Below are positions 10,535 through 22,022 of a stretch of 64,000 nt of DNA, in pieces. Position 1 is the stretch's first letter; every line of letters starts with the position of its first letter. Origin of the DNA: Ischnura elegans (Eukaryota; Arthropoda; Insecta; Odonata; Coenagrionidae); the NCBI RefSeq assembly GCF_921293095.1, contig NC_060253.1, positions 80,327,992-80,391,991 of the forward strand, written 5' to 3'. The position numbers were made by a program, and so were the translations under genes. The notes under the pieces are model-generated. The model was not told the DNA's origin, made no database searches, and was given only the letters and a program-made list of their open reading frames with translations.

Positions 10535-13015
10535 TAGATTTGGTTTTGACAAACTTGGGTCTTTTCTGTCTGGAGTGGTTTGTTGCTCTTCTTTTTACGT
10601 CTTGAGTATTGGTCCCTATTTTCACAATCGCATTACTACTGGAGGTAGCACGTCCTAACGAATTTGTAAAAATTTCGATTTTTCCATTAGCCTTTGCTAG
10701 ATTTGAATTTTGACATTGTATGGATTGTTATCTAGGGTAAAACCTCTCTAGAAGTAGTAAATTCGGTTTCGTTAGTGGTAGACTGCGTCGACCAAATAAC
10801 AGGGCGAAATTCTCCATCCTTCCCTTTTGCACCTATTCTTACCCCGTTGGGCTCCTATCGCCCACGCGTCTTCTTCCTGTTTTCCTTCTTTTTTTCCTTC
10901 GTCTTCTGGTGCGGGCGTATTCAGGGTGTTTCAGAAGGAATTTGCGATACTTCAGGAGGTGTTAAAGGAGACAATTGTAATTATTTTTTGTCCATGAACA
11001 TGGGGTAGCAACTGCTTAGTTACTGAGCTATGGCAACGAAAATATTTTAAATGCATTTTTCAGTTACCATTAGAACTGTTTTTCTTGGGTATAAAGCCTT
11101 TTCCACATTTTATTTAATACTCTGATTTTTTGTAGGACATTACATAATTAAGGTTGGACGAAATTGTGTGATTGTAATTGCCTGAAATAATCTTTGAGCT
11201 TAATTACCACTACTACTACAGACGAGGCTACTCGCGTAAAATATGTTATATTTATTTGCTCAGTATGTGCCTAATTAATGCTGGGTGATTTTGTCCAATT
11301 ACTGTGACATTTTGCGGGTCGAGTGACGGTCCGTAGTTATACATCTCCCATATTTTATCAGATGATGGAATATATTACCCATAATTTATGTAGGTATCAC
11401 TAGCGTTCGAAGTAGAATTCTCTTGATGGTGGAAACGATAATTGGTCATTTTCGCCAGAAAAAATATTTTCCGTGAGTTTTTATGGTGTTTTCTGAGGCA
11501 TCTAAAAATACTGGGTTTGTTTTTTTTTTGTACCTTAAAAAGCATTTTGGTTGGCGCAAGGATCCTGCGTGATCAAGTGTTGCTCCTGGTGTTCTGGAGA
11601 TATCTTGAATGGAATTTTGGTGCAAGCGATTTGATGTGTGTTTTCAGTAAAGAGGATTTGATTTTTTAAATTCAATGGCGGTCTCTATGCTCTGCAAGCT
11701 GTCTGGTTTGTGGAAAATTATTTGCAGCCATGCGTTGATTCAAGCATGCTGATAGTGTCGGTTTGAAAAATTGAAATTTTTGACTCTTACTGTTGGATGT
11801 AAAAGTGGGTTACGTTGCAGCCATGCTTAGAAAACCCTCCTCGCCATTAAACGTTAAACAACATGGCTGGTACTTTCAGAAAACTGTGGGAAAGATGGCT
11901 TCGCAAAACAGCAGGGATTTTTCATCGACTAAAATTTCTTTTAAGTCTCACGTCATTTCTATATGGGTGTACACTGACGTCACGGTAATTTGTTCCTCTG
12001 TAATCGGAGAGCGAAATCTCGTACGGGACGTGAGGATGAATGAGAAAATCGATTACTGCTGTCGTGGCAATTTTAGTCTGCCTTTGTGTTAATGCCCTAT
12101 CAAACTTACGTTCTTTGTTGCCACCCCGTTTTGTCGTCTGAAATATGGGGAAGTTCCTATGCAATGACCATGGGTAGTGTCGACCACTTCACTCCTCTTG
12201 AGTTGGCGCGAGCGGATTGGGTACTGAACCAAATATTTCTTGACATCCCTAACTCTTAGAAAGAGCTTGAATTTGACGCGAATGTTGTTTTTGTGACGAA
12301 TTGTTCCCAGCGCAGCGGGATAGAAAACTGTGCCGTAAATGACGGTGAAATTAGCACTGAATTATTTCGTATTTTGGCCAAATTGACCGTGATTTCAGAA
12401 TTTCATGCTCACTTAGTAATTAATAGTGTGTTTTATTTAACAATCTCATGCTACTTGAGCAGCAGGAATAGCTTAAAACGACGTCCCGTGGCCTTTGTGA
12501 TGCCGTGAAAAACGAACTTAGGTTGTTTGCACGAAAGAAAAATTGGAAATAAAAAGAGAAAAGAATTTTGGCGGAAGTGAGTCAGCCTCAATTAGATGAT
12601 GGTTATCCATAGTGATGGTAATTTGAAGATTTTTGAAAAGTTATTCTTAATGTTATCTGGGGGATCTTATTCACTCATCTTGTGAATGGAAATTTACATG
12701 ATAGTGTCAAAAAGCACCAGTCAGTTTTGTCTGCATCGAAATGCGTTGGATTTACTCACTATTTAAAAACATCTCATCTTGAGCTAATTTAAGTGTTTGC
12801 TTGTTAATTTATGAGAGAAATTCAACACTGGATGGGGTATAAGGCGGTGTGTTTAGCGCAATAGCCCATGTAAGTCTCTCTTTATGCATAGATTATCATT
12901 CGTTATAATGTATTGCCCCACTCACCTCATGAATTGAATTCATATTTCGGGTTATAGTTAATGACTCCATCGAGGTGACCAGCTGGTTCAAGTGCTTCCT
13001 CGTTATTAGTGTCCT
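10535..13015. other. Gene-free DNA
   Basis: Several frames of 71-99 codons occur (for example 11793-12092 on + and 11922-12164 on - over the same bases). None has splice context or recognisable residues. A GGGTGTTTCAGAAGGAATT stretch near 10923 looks like a mobile-element end, but no partner was found. Confidence 0.35.
11975..11982. promoter_or_regulatory. Palindromic CRE-type site
   Basis: TGACGTCA is a perfect CREB/ATF consensus, with a half site CACGTCA about 26 bp upstream. No start site or exon was recognised nearby, so regulatory use is only a possibility. Confidence 0.2.
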
Positions 13016-13023
13016 TCCACCAG

Positions 13024-13180
13024 TGGTGTAGCGAGGGGCTCCGAATGCCCCCTCCTCCGAAGTATAAAAACAAAATTACTTTGCTACTTCATTTTTTTAA
13101 AAATTGAAAACTCGTGAATTTTTTTTTTTGAAAAACGAGTTCTTTTCGATTTTGATAAGTGTTAAAATCAGTTTAAAACC
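13024..13180. mobile_element. Solitary hAT-like element end
   Basis: CAGTGGTGTAGCGAGGGGCT resembles the CAGTGG termini of the hAT-like elements at 20.37 and 5.70 kb and is likewise followed by a C/G-rich run. No matching opposite end was found, so the element is truncated or too diverged. The right boundary given is arbitrary. Confidence 0.35.
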
Positions 13181-14010
13181 TTCTACTTAGTACCCTGTTT
13201 TTCTCAAATATTCCCCGGACCCTCTTTAGACCCGTTCCACGAACGAAATTCTGCCACCACTTCCTTCCACCATCTAGTACGTATCTATCGCCGTTCGGTC
13301 TCCTTGAGTCACAAGCCCCTACTGCTTCAAATTCGTGCCTTCCGTCACCACTTTGCAATTTCCCTCGCGGCCACGAGGCGCTTAAACTGAATTAATCAAT
13401 CATATCTCACACATCAAAGCATGCGGAACCGCGATGCTCTCGACTCTTCCTCCTCACCAATCCGACCTCCCGGAACTTCTCTTCGCCGAAATTAATAATC
13501 TACCACCTGGCTCTGCTTCCCTCATTAATCCTAAGATTATTTTTTCGTGCGGTGACCATTTGGTATTCGAAACTTCCAACGTCGGTAACATATTCAATAT
13601 TCCGTGGAACATTGTTGCTTCGTGAGAATATTTCGGAGCCACTTTTATTATGGCCCCTATTTTTGGACCTCAACCAAATGAGCTGAACACCAAACCAAGT
13701 GAGCTACCTGCTCCCTCATGATACGCTGTCCGTATGTGCCTTCCTTAACCTTTCATGTGGAGAGTGAACATCCAGGATGCGCTTTATGGATGGGCAGGAA
13801 ATTTTTAGGATGCGCTCATCGGATAAAATTTTAGTCGATTGTAGTAATTGGAAGATTCAAGCAGAAATATTTTTTCTCTTCTCCTACCCCACGAGTCACT
13901 GTCGGCGATGCTTTCCATAGAATTCGTGAAACGTAGTTGAAATCATCCGCTGCTCCTTTTTTGCTTCAAATTTGAAAGACAGGGTAGAAAGAGCAGGAAA
14001 ATTCGAAAGA
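13181..14010. other. Gene-free DNA
   Basis: A pyrimidine-rich stretch (about 13190-13340) keeps short frames open on both strands. The frames overlap each other and have no recognisable content. Confidence 0.35.
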
Positions 14011-14016
14011 TATCCG

Positions 14017-14240
14017 TGAGCATTGTTTTTTTTAAACGAAACTTGGGATTGTAGTTTTTCCGTTTAGTGTGAAGTAACGCCTCACGCAATATCATGCCTG
14101 TATATTTTCCTGCTTTATATTCTTGTGCTTTCGAAATAGGATTTGCCGTTGCATGGCTACGAAGCTTCGGCAAACAGCTAAAATTGTAAGGTTAAGTGTG
14201 AGCATTATTTTTTAGCGAAACTTAGAATGTAATTATTTTC
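14017..14240. repeat. Partial tandem duplication, ~182-bp step
   Basis: GTGAGCATTGTTTTTTTTAA with ACGAAACTTGGGATTGTAG at 14017 recurs as GTGAGCATTATTTTTTAGCG and AAACTTAGAATGTAA at 14199. Only the first 45 bp or so of the second unit is recognisable. Confidence 0.5.
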
Positions 14241-14244
14241 ATCA

Positions 14245-16330
14245 ATGATGAATTTATTTACCAATGAATTTTGTATAATATATTTCTGACTGAGCAATCT
14301 ATTAGTTTGTAGTAAATACAGCTTTAAAAATTTCCTGTAAAGTAACTTTAAATGTTAGGTTCAGCTTTGCGTTTTCCATTCTGCTCTCAAACATTGTCGT
14401 CATTTCCACCCGGGAATGGACGTGATCTGACGACGCGTCTCTTTATGATTCATTTTCTCGAAATTATTCTTCTCCAGCTTAAAACGTGCTTTATTGTAGG
14501 TCAGCAGCTGACCATAAATTGATTGTCGACATGCCTGGACATTTTTCACGACGGACACGCTGTTAATAGTGCTGGCCCGGGTGGCGGCTTTTGAAGAATG
14601 CCAGCCATTATCCGCTTCTTCAGTATTCTTCCAGAGGTCTCAGTATGAGGAGGAGGAGAGAATGAAAAAGAATATTCAAGACAGAGGGGTTCAAGGGATC
14701 AAAAAGCCAAGCGCTCTTCTCCCGTCGATGGACATATTTAATGGATGTCCTTTTGGAGAACTCAAGGAGACACTATGCGGGGCGCTATACCCTTTGCCAC
14801 GATGTAGAAAACAAAGGCTGGATTTATGATGAGAGCGCTTCACACCCCTGCCCAACGTGGGAATTTTTGTAGGTGTATTGGGGTGAAAGATAGATGAATA
14901 GCGTGACTAACAATAGGTAAATGAAAAGAACAGGGCTAGAAGGAGGGCAGAATCAGAATGGATTTTCCAAAGCTGAAAGGTGGAAATGTGGTGGTTGGAA
15001 TAATTTACCCCCTCGGCCATTCTAAAACTACCTTACCTTATATACTCATTTCTCTGGTATCGCCTTCGTGTCCCCTTTGGTTACTTGACACTAATAAAAT
15101 AACGTTTCGTGGAATAGATCGTTTTCCATGAATTTCAGATTCACTTGCTTGTAAAAATTGTATATATCATGCATTTAATCCATCTCTTTGACTCCGTTTG
15201 AATTAATATCCTCGGCTGTGCATCGACACTTATAAAACACAGTTTATACATTTCATTAAGTTTCAATGAATTTCACTTTCACTGCTGAAGAATCAGTGGT
15301 GTTTCCGACCATCGGTGCGAGCGGGCTATAATTTTTTTTCCAACGCCCATTCATGTAATCTATGCGCTTCGTCCATCTGTATTACTCAGGAAATAAATTG
15401 AATCGTTCTCTCAAAATCAAAATCCCAATTATTTGAAATAATTCAGTAGATGGAAGGGAATGATACATTTCCAGGAAATAAGTTCTCCTGATTCAGGTAC
15501 TTGCTAATACTTTAAATAAAAAATGCTAAAGTAACTGCTTTTTTCAAAAGTTGATTATATATTTAGAGTTATAGTCAGCTAATTAAACCAAATATAGTAT
15601 CGTATTATGAGGTATGACGCAGGAAACGCTTGCAAGGGGGTAAAGAACCACAAGAAAATGGGAAGTTGATGCGAGGAGGAGATGAGAAGTGACCCGTTCG
15701 TCAGAAGTGCGTGACATCATCAATATGACTACAAAAATGTTAAGCCGATTTTTCGTCGCGAATAGGTGAAGAAGTGGGCGACGGATCGTGAAACAGAAAA
15801 ATACGTATCTATATAAGCTTTAAACATGACCAAATTATTTTATTTGTTGTCTTCTAAGTTCACCTAATTACCTCTAGCCGTTGGTATGTTTTGGCCTCTC
15901 CGTCTCGGGAATCGTTCCTAGTTAACACTAATCTCATCAAAATTTTATTACTGTCAAAATAGTAATGGCGTTGCTGTAACGAGTGACGTATTTTTGGGTG
16001 AATGATCTCCGCTCTGCTCAGCGTTCTATTCGCAAGTAAAATGAAAAATTAAATTATTAATGCCAAACGAAAATATTTTAGTTGTATGATTAACTTCGTG
16101 GTAGTTGGACCTGATATTTGTATCACATATTCGAGGGCATTTGAATCTTAATCGAAAAATAATAGTTCTATTTTATTTAAAAAATTTAAATTTATATAAC
16201 TTTTTAGGGTAGTTTGATTCTATTTCATCCAATACACGTATTCCTGCTCCGTATGGAACCTGTATGAATTAGCATTTTATGTGTAATTATTTACGCTTCC
16301 CTTGAATTTTATCCTCATCGCTATGACATA
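14245..16330. other. Gene-free AT-rich DNA
   Basis: One 86-codon + frame (14569-14829) lies here without splice sites or recognisable residues. Nothing else is supported. Confidence 0.35.
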
Positions 16331-16339
16331 AGTGTTGCA

Positions 16340-16800
16340 ATGTTGACGCCCAGCCCTCGGCCACGCACTAATTCTTCTTCTGTACTGCTCATCCCCACTC
16401 TGGATCACCTCTTTCTCTCTCTTGTCTCATCCTCACTGTACAAATTGTCCCCCGTTCCTCAGTCTCCGTCTTTCACTCACACACACACAAAACCCAATGC
16501 TAGACGCTTAACAGCCGTCCGTACCCCCTTATCCGACCTCACACCGCCCTCCAACCCGTAGCTCCAGTCATAAATTAAGCAGCGGTTACACACGGAAAGT
16601 GCAGGTGTTGAATTGCTTTCTGTCTCCCGCTCCTCTATATCTCGCTCGTCCTCACTCCTCAGTCTCTCTACTACGTCCGGGAGGGAAGAATGCGAGGTGG
16701 TAGTGGTATGGTGGGGAGGTTGAGGGGAGAAAAAAATTAAGGGGTTATGAATATGTAAAGCGCGCCCGTATGTCTGGGTTGGTGGATGTGAGCCTGCCAC
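16340..16800. other. Pyrimidine-rich, G+C-elevated block
   Basis: Long CT-rich runs with a short (CA)n tract near 16479-16490 keep both strands open (73 and 107 codons). The resulting Pro/Ser/Thr/His-rich translations look like composition artefacts. It could be an untranslated exon, a regulatory region or simple low-complexity DNA. Confidence 0.35.
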
Positions 16801-17728
16801 ACGCCTAGTGCGATGCTGTGCGAGAAAGCTATCCTTGCCTGAAGTTTCCCGAACGGATATCTGGTATTGGTATTTTTTGGAAGGCCTGCCGTCGCCTCAG
16901 AATATCAAGGTTTACTTATGTGATATTTTAGGCCATGTAAGGATTCCGCCTATAGGGAGCTAAGTTGCCTCGTCAATGTTAGGAAAATAAAAATTATAAA
17001 AATACTGGAAATACCACAATCCTCACCGACCAAGAATTGATTGCAGGATAAATTTAGGGAAATATGACAACATTGTGCCGGCTCACACCATCACTACTCT
17101 AGGTCTCCTGAAAAAACCAAGAGATTTATGTGGCCACATAAGAAACTTAAGTGCTGAGGAAGTATTTTTAGTCTCGTAAAAATTAAATAAAACTTGGAAA
17201 AAATGGCGGTTATGTCTTACGGATGTCTGAGAAAAAATTAATTGGCGAATGGAAGTAAATAATGACGAAAATCACGTGAAAACTTCGGCGAATGAATAGA
17301 AAGCAAGCGTACAAATTATCACTCCGAAAAAAATATAAACCTGCTATATCATGGATGCATACCTAAAATCTTGTTGATTATATCGGCAAAGAACGCCTCT
17401 TCCACTGCTGAACTAGGAAGATATTCAGCCTGAAATCTCTTGAAGGGAAGACCTGGTATGTTGAGGAGTGAACCTGTCGTACTCTCTAAAAACCTTGTTC
17501 TCTAAAAACCAAACGTCTTGTGTAGCCACAAACTACATGCGTTCTTTATTTAGGAAACTGAAAAAAATATTGGAATACCTTCACAGTGGTAACATATTGG
17601 CCCTGATAATATCCAGAATAGTATGCAGCCACTTATGGAACTCAAACTGGAGAAAGACATTTGTAGGTGGTTGAGGCTCGCGTAGTTTGGCATGTGTCTG
17701 TCTGACTTGAAAAGTTAGCGATAATATT
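16801..17728. other. Gene-free AT-rich DNA
   Basis: GTGTAGCCACA and ATGTGGCCACATAAG motifs recur loosely near 17130 and 17520. No clear unit or gene could be drawn. Confidence 0.3.
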
Positions 17729-18128
17729 GAGATATTTCAGAAACCATCGCTAGGAGAACAGTCCCATCGCTTAATATCCCAGGAAGATTGGTAGCTATGA
17801 AATTACGTCCCAAGAATGGCTCGTTTAAAGCTTTAGCGGAGAGATGTATTTTCTTTTGAGAGATTTCGTAACCCGTTGCCATGATAGCATTTCCATCGCT
17901 TACTATCGCAGAGCAATTGGTAGCTAAGTGTCTTAAACTCCCATTGTCGACGTAGCTCGTGTCTAGCTGTAGCTGAGAGCAGTAAATTCTTTTGAGAAAT
18001 TTAGTACCTGTAGCGACGAAAATAGTCCTATAGCTTTGTATCACAGACGATTGGCGGCTACGTGTCTTCACATCGAATCGCAGCTGTGGCTCGTGTCTAT
18101 GTACAGCGGAGAGCAGCTTATTCTTTTA
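17729..18128. repeat. Tandem array, ~130-bp unit, three copies
   Basis: Units begin near 17731, 17858 and 17994 with a GAGA(A)ATTT(C)AG-like start. They continue through GA(G/A)AACAGTCCCATCGCTTA, a TTGGTAGCTA or TTGGCGGCTACGTGTCTT stretch and a GGCTCGTGTCTA stretch, ending in TATTCTTTT(G). The steps are about 127 and 136 bp. Divergence between units is considerable. Confidence 0.7.
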
Positions 18129-18296
18129 ATAACAATAATAAAATGTCTTTATTGGATGAGATTGGGGCTAGAAAGTCCCATCTTCCTTCTGAATAAAGTT
18201 ACTTTTATCGAGTGTAAAAGGATGTAAACAAACTTGGGAAAACCTATAGATATTGACTGACGTACTCATTGGAAAAAACCCACTGCAGGAAAACGC

Positions 18297-18490
18297 CCGA
18301 GAAATTTCAGAACCCGGAACGGCGAGAACAGTCCCACCGCGTAGCTATGCACAGCGATTGGCGGCTACGTGTCTGGAAATCGTATCGCAAACATGGCTCG
18401 TGCGTTCCGGCATCCATGAAAACAGTCTCATCGCTTAGCATCGCACTCAGCATTTGGTGGCTTTAATGGATGGGAGCCGACAGGAAGGTG
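18297..18490. repeat. Detached member of the 130-bp repeat family
   Basis: GAGAAATTTCAGAACCCGG, GCGAGAACAGTCCCACCGC and GATTGGCGGCTACGTGTC follow the same order as in the array at 17.7 kb. A second partial unit then starts, GGCATCCATGAAAACAGTC and CATCGCTTAGCATCGCA, ending in TTAATGGATGGGAGCCGACAG. Confidence 0.65.
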
Positions 18491-18866
18491 TGTGTATTGA
18501 TTTGTCAATAGCATTGCTGTTATTAAAATTTAAGTTTTGAATTTAATAGAATAAGAAGCCAATGAAGTGGCCCCAATGTATATTTATTAAAACATACTGA
18601 ATTAGTATTATAGTAATATATCCTTAGTTTTAGTAAAATAATAAACAATTAAACTGTTTTAGACATAAATTGTTAACTTAATAATGTACAGTGCATAATG
18701 GCTTAGGTGTGTGGCGGTATGCCCCATGCTTGTTGTCTATTTTCAAAATATTTATCTTCTTGGAATCGATATAATCGGAATTGAGTAAAGGCGATCGGTT
18801 CTCCATTCCGATTCCGTGCCCGAGAATCAGTGGAATCTAGAATCGACTCATCTCTCGTGTATACTT

Positions 18867-19041
18867 GTGAGAAATATCAAAGCCCGTAGCGACGAGCCCC
18901 ATTCCATCCAAAGAGTCCCATCGCTTAGCGATTGACAGCTACGTGTCTTAAAATCGCATCGCCACCGGCATCCACGAGAACAGTCCCATCGCTTAGCATC
19001 GCAACCTGCGTTCGGAGGCCTTAATGGCTGGAGGTCGACAG
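18867..19041. repeat. Second detached member of the 130-bp repeat family
   Basis: GAGAAATATCAAAGCCCG, GAGTCCCATCGCTTAGCGAT and CAGCTACGTGTCTTAAAATC repeat the unit. Then GGCATCCACGAGAACAGTC, CATCGCTTAGCATCGCA and TTAATGGCTGGAGGTCGACAG match the tail of the 18.3-kb copy. Copies at 18.3 and 18.9 kb therefore share an extended right side that the 17.7-kb array lacks. Confidence 0.65.
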
Positions 19042-20230
19042 AAAGGCGGGTGTGGTGGTGGTGGTGGTTCTTCTTCGGGTGAGTGTGGGGTTTTCGGCCG
19101 GGGTGGGTCTGTGAAGGTGGGCGAAGGGTGGTTATGGGGTGGTGTCCATTGTTTTCCGAGCTTGTATAGGTGTCGAGAACACGACCGAAGTGCGAAGGCG
19201 AACGCTCTCGGAACGTATCTGGAGTGTAAGGTCTGCCGGTCGAAGGTGGCATGTTTGGTACTCCACTTGGCGGTAATAAAACTTCTATTAGTTTCTCGCT
19301 CCCTTAAGCGATGGCCCATGGCCGTAAGATTTCTCTCCTCTCTCTTGCCTTCGAGGGAAGAATAAAAAGAAAGTGCTGCAGGGAAAGAAAGACAAGAGGG
19401 TTCGTCCCTTTATTCTCCAGAATCCATCTTACCTCCTCAACTGTTCTTCTCATTTCCCTTCCATCCTCACCGGCTGCATCCTTAGCATTCCTTACGCCCG
19501 CAGCGCATATGGCTTTCTTCTCCTTTTCGAATCCCCGTTCGCTCAGCCATTGTGGACGGATGCGTTACCGTTTAATGGTTAGGGCAGCAGTGCCACTTGG
19601 ACGGCTTTGATGTGTCGGCTATGGGTGTGTTTTTTCGTTCCTCGGGTCAAGAGTTCAAATTTCGAGTTTTTCGGAGATTTTACTATTTTATAATATATGC
19701 CATGTGTGATATCGCAGAGCACTCTTGGCCTTTCGGGAGAGTACTTATTGTGCAAAATAGCTGGGTTATATTTTCCTCGCTCGCACAGTGATAAAACACG
19801 TAGCGTTGGTTGTTTTGTGTGAGTTACAGTAGAGCTCACCCTAGAACATACGAAATTCTCATATTTAGGGTAGGTCGATCAGTTGCTCTCCCTGTGCCAC
19901 CTGGTAGATGAAGGATTTTGTCATCACTCGTAATACTCCAATCGCTCGAAAATAACGTACCTACTTTAGATTTTTAAAATTGAGTTCTACCCGTATCGAT
20001 TGCCTCAGTTTCTTAATTCGTTAGTTTTTGACCGAACATGCTGGTTTTTTTATCGACTCATTGAATTAGCTGCAATATGCTGTCTTAAAAGTACCAATTA
20101 GTGGTCAGAGTTTGTCTTGTTTACCAGATTTTTCTTGTATAGATTGGTAGGAACTCCAATCCAGGAGTTCCTTCCGCTCGTGGTACTGATAGCACTTTTC
20201 TCCCTATGAAGTCCCTTCTGCTCTGGTTTT
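19042..20230. other. G+C-elevated block then AT-rich DNA, no gene
   Basis: Positions 19042-19600 contain a (GGT)n tract and G-rich sequence that leave open frames of 99-134 codons on both strands at once. Mutual overlap and biased composition argue against real coding. Confidence 0.35.
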
Positions 20231-20231
20231 T

Positions 20232-20840
20232 TGGACGTAAGCGTGCCTATTTAATGTGGTAAGTAGAGTTGTGGGTTGGATAGATTTTTGTAGCTTGCAT
20301 TGTTTTTTTTGTTCCAATGGTCTTGAGGTAATGTATGGGATTGGTTGCAGATTTTGCAATATTGTGTGCACCAGTGGTGTTACTAGGAATATGCTTTTGG
20401 GGAGGATGGAAGTATCTTGGGGGAGACCCCCCTATCCAGGCAACGGGGATTCTCGGCAAAGTATTGAAAAACTACATGCCTGGAAATACATTTTACATCA
20501 TTTTGTCACTTACAATTTATCTTTAAGCAGTTGCTGTTACTGTATATGAAAACTAGGCAATTGTTTTAAATATTTTTTATTATTTCTATGAGGCTTTGGA
20601 GGGGGATCTATCCCTTAATCTCCCCGTAGTTACGGCACTGGTGTGCACAATGTAAAAACTGTTGACGTAAGCGTCGTTATGTGATGTGGTGAGCAGCATG
20701 TAGCAGGAATTGTTTTGTGTTGCTTATTGTATTTTTTCCACCGGTAGTAAGTTAATATCAAGGATTTTTGTGTTGTCATCGATAACGGTTCGTACCACGT
20801 CTACTCATGTGCTCATAATGTGCACAACAGCTTGTCTGTA
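20232..20840. repeat. Tandem duplication (~150-170 bp) interrupted by a MITE
   Basis: GACGTAAGCGTGCCTATTTA with TGTGGTAAGTAG at 20234 and GACGTAAGCGTCGTTATGTG with TGTGGTGAGCAG at 20665 start two diverged copies. The first contains the MITE at 20372-20640. Near its end the first copy reads CAATATTGTGTGCACAATG once the insertion is removed, and the second ends with CATAATGTGCACAACAG. Confidence 0.55.
20372..20640. mobile_element. hAT-type MITE with perfect 8-bp target duplication
   Basis: The left end CAGTGGTGTTACTAGG and the right end read inward, CAGTGCCGTAACTACGG, are imperfect terminal inverted repeats. GTGTGCAC stands immediately before (20364-20371) and immediately after (20641-20648) the element. 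An 8-bp duplication and CAGTG ends are hallmarks of the hAT superfamily. The 269-bp interior encodes no transposase; the 63-97-codon frames across it are incidental. Confidence 0.85.
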
Positions 20841-21655
20841 TGTTGTTAGTATCTACTTATAAACTAGTTACTGCTACTACTAATAGGCTTTTCGAAAATA
20901 TGATCCCTTTTATAATGTAATCCTTCCATAATTTATAGGAAAACTATAGCTTTTGTTTCTTCTCACACTTTCATAACGACACCTCAGGTTCAACCGAGTA
21001 TTAAACCAATACGATTTAGGTTTATTAAATGGGTTGATCCCCTAAGGCTCCTCAGAGAGTAACATTAATATGGATACAGAAATGGCACATCGCTGAATGA
21101 TGTGGCCTGTTTTAGCCTGGAATTGGAACGATTGCATCGCGAGTAATGTATTATTTCTTTGATTTTCCCTAATAAGAAATTTAACATATCAATATGAGAA
21201 CTTTATGTGAATTATTACTGAAAAATATGTAAGGTAAGTTTTATATTTGGTTGATATTTATATAGATTAGTAATTAATAAATATCTCCCCAAGCATTTTT
21301 AAATGACGCACCGCAGAGGTTGTAATTGATTGAAACCTCAATGGCTATCTGATGCGTAAATATCTCACCAACCCTCTTTGGATTACTACAAATTAAGGAA
21401 GGAGCTACCATCTTCGTATTTGATCCTTATTTCATTGCAATAAATAAGTTATATATGTGCTTATTCGAATGAGTGATTTATATTGGTATTATCAGAGTAT
21501 TACCTGCGCTAAGGTGTGTGTTTATTTGTTAGAACTTGTGACTTTCTCATTGGTTGGAACTCATGTCCTATCTTGCCTCTTGTATATTTCGTCTTAAGAT
21601 CACCGTGACGCTAACCTCTAAGCGAAGAGCTTCGGCCGTCACCTTCGATCCGAAC
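20841..21655. other. Gene-free AT-rich DNA
   Basis: No frames, RNAs or repeats recognised. Confidence 0.4.
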
Positions 21656-21659
21656 CAAT

Positions 21660-22020
21660 TTCAAAGGACTGTCCCCTTATGAGACTGCCTACCCTCTTTC
21701 CTTACCCCGCTTCCAATACTCTTTCCCACCCTCCTTATCTTCTCACACGGGCGCGAACCGCGAGGGAAAACAAGGGGCGGAATATTGAAGTTCCTGCTCG
21801 CATCCACCCCCTCCCCCTCTCTCCTGCACCCGTTTCCAACTCACATATTCCACAGCCCCCCACCACCCACCTTCGCACCCTCACAAGAATTTCCACTCCG
21901 CCCCAATATCCCTCCCAGTCCAGCCACCCCTCCCCCGGCAAAGTCTTCGTCCTCACCCAAGTCGTATAAAAGCTTCTTCCTTGCCTCGACACGCCCACCT
22001 TACCCTCTATTGTTCCAGCA
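21660..22020 (+). promoter_or_regulatory. C-rich block ending in a TATA-like box
   Basis: A strongly C/T-rich, G+C-elevated stretch ends with GTCGTATAAAAGC, where TATAAAAG occupies 21965-21972. The layout resembles a core promoter driving rightward transcription into the 22-kb tandem array. No exon was identified downstream, and the 171-codon + frame starting at 21785 is a Pro/Ser/Phe-rich translation of pyrimidine tract. Promoter activity is speculative. Confidence 0.2.
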
Positions 22021-22022
22021 GT

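Noticed and set aside
10920..11030. Possible mobile-element end GGGTGTTTCAGAAGGAATT
   Set aside because: The motif is suggestive but no matching opposite end or target duplication was found within several kilobases.
18848..19365. Overlapping frames of 108-134 codons on both strands
   Set aside because: They run through a repeat unit and a (GGT)n tract. The His/Pro/Gly-rich translations are low-complexity by-products.
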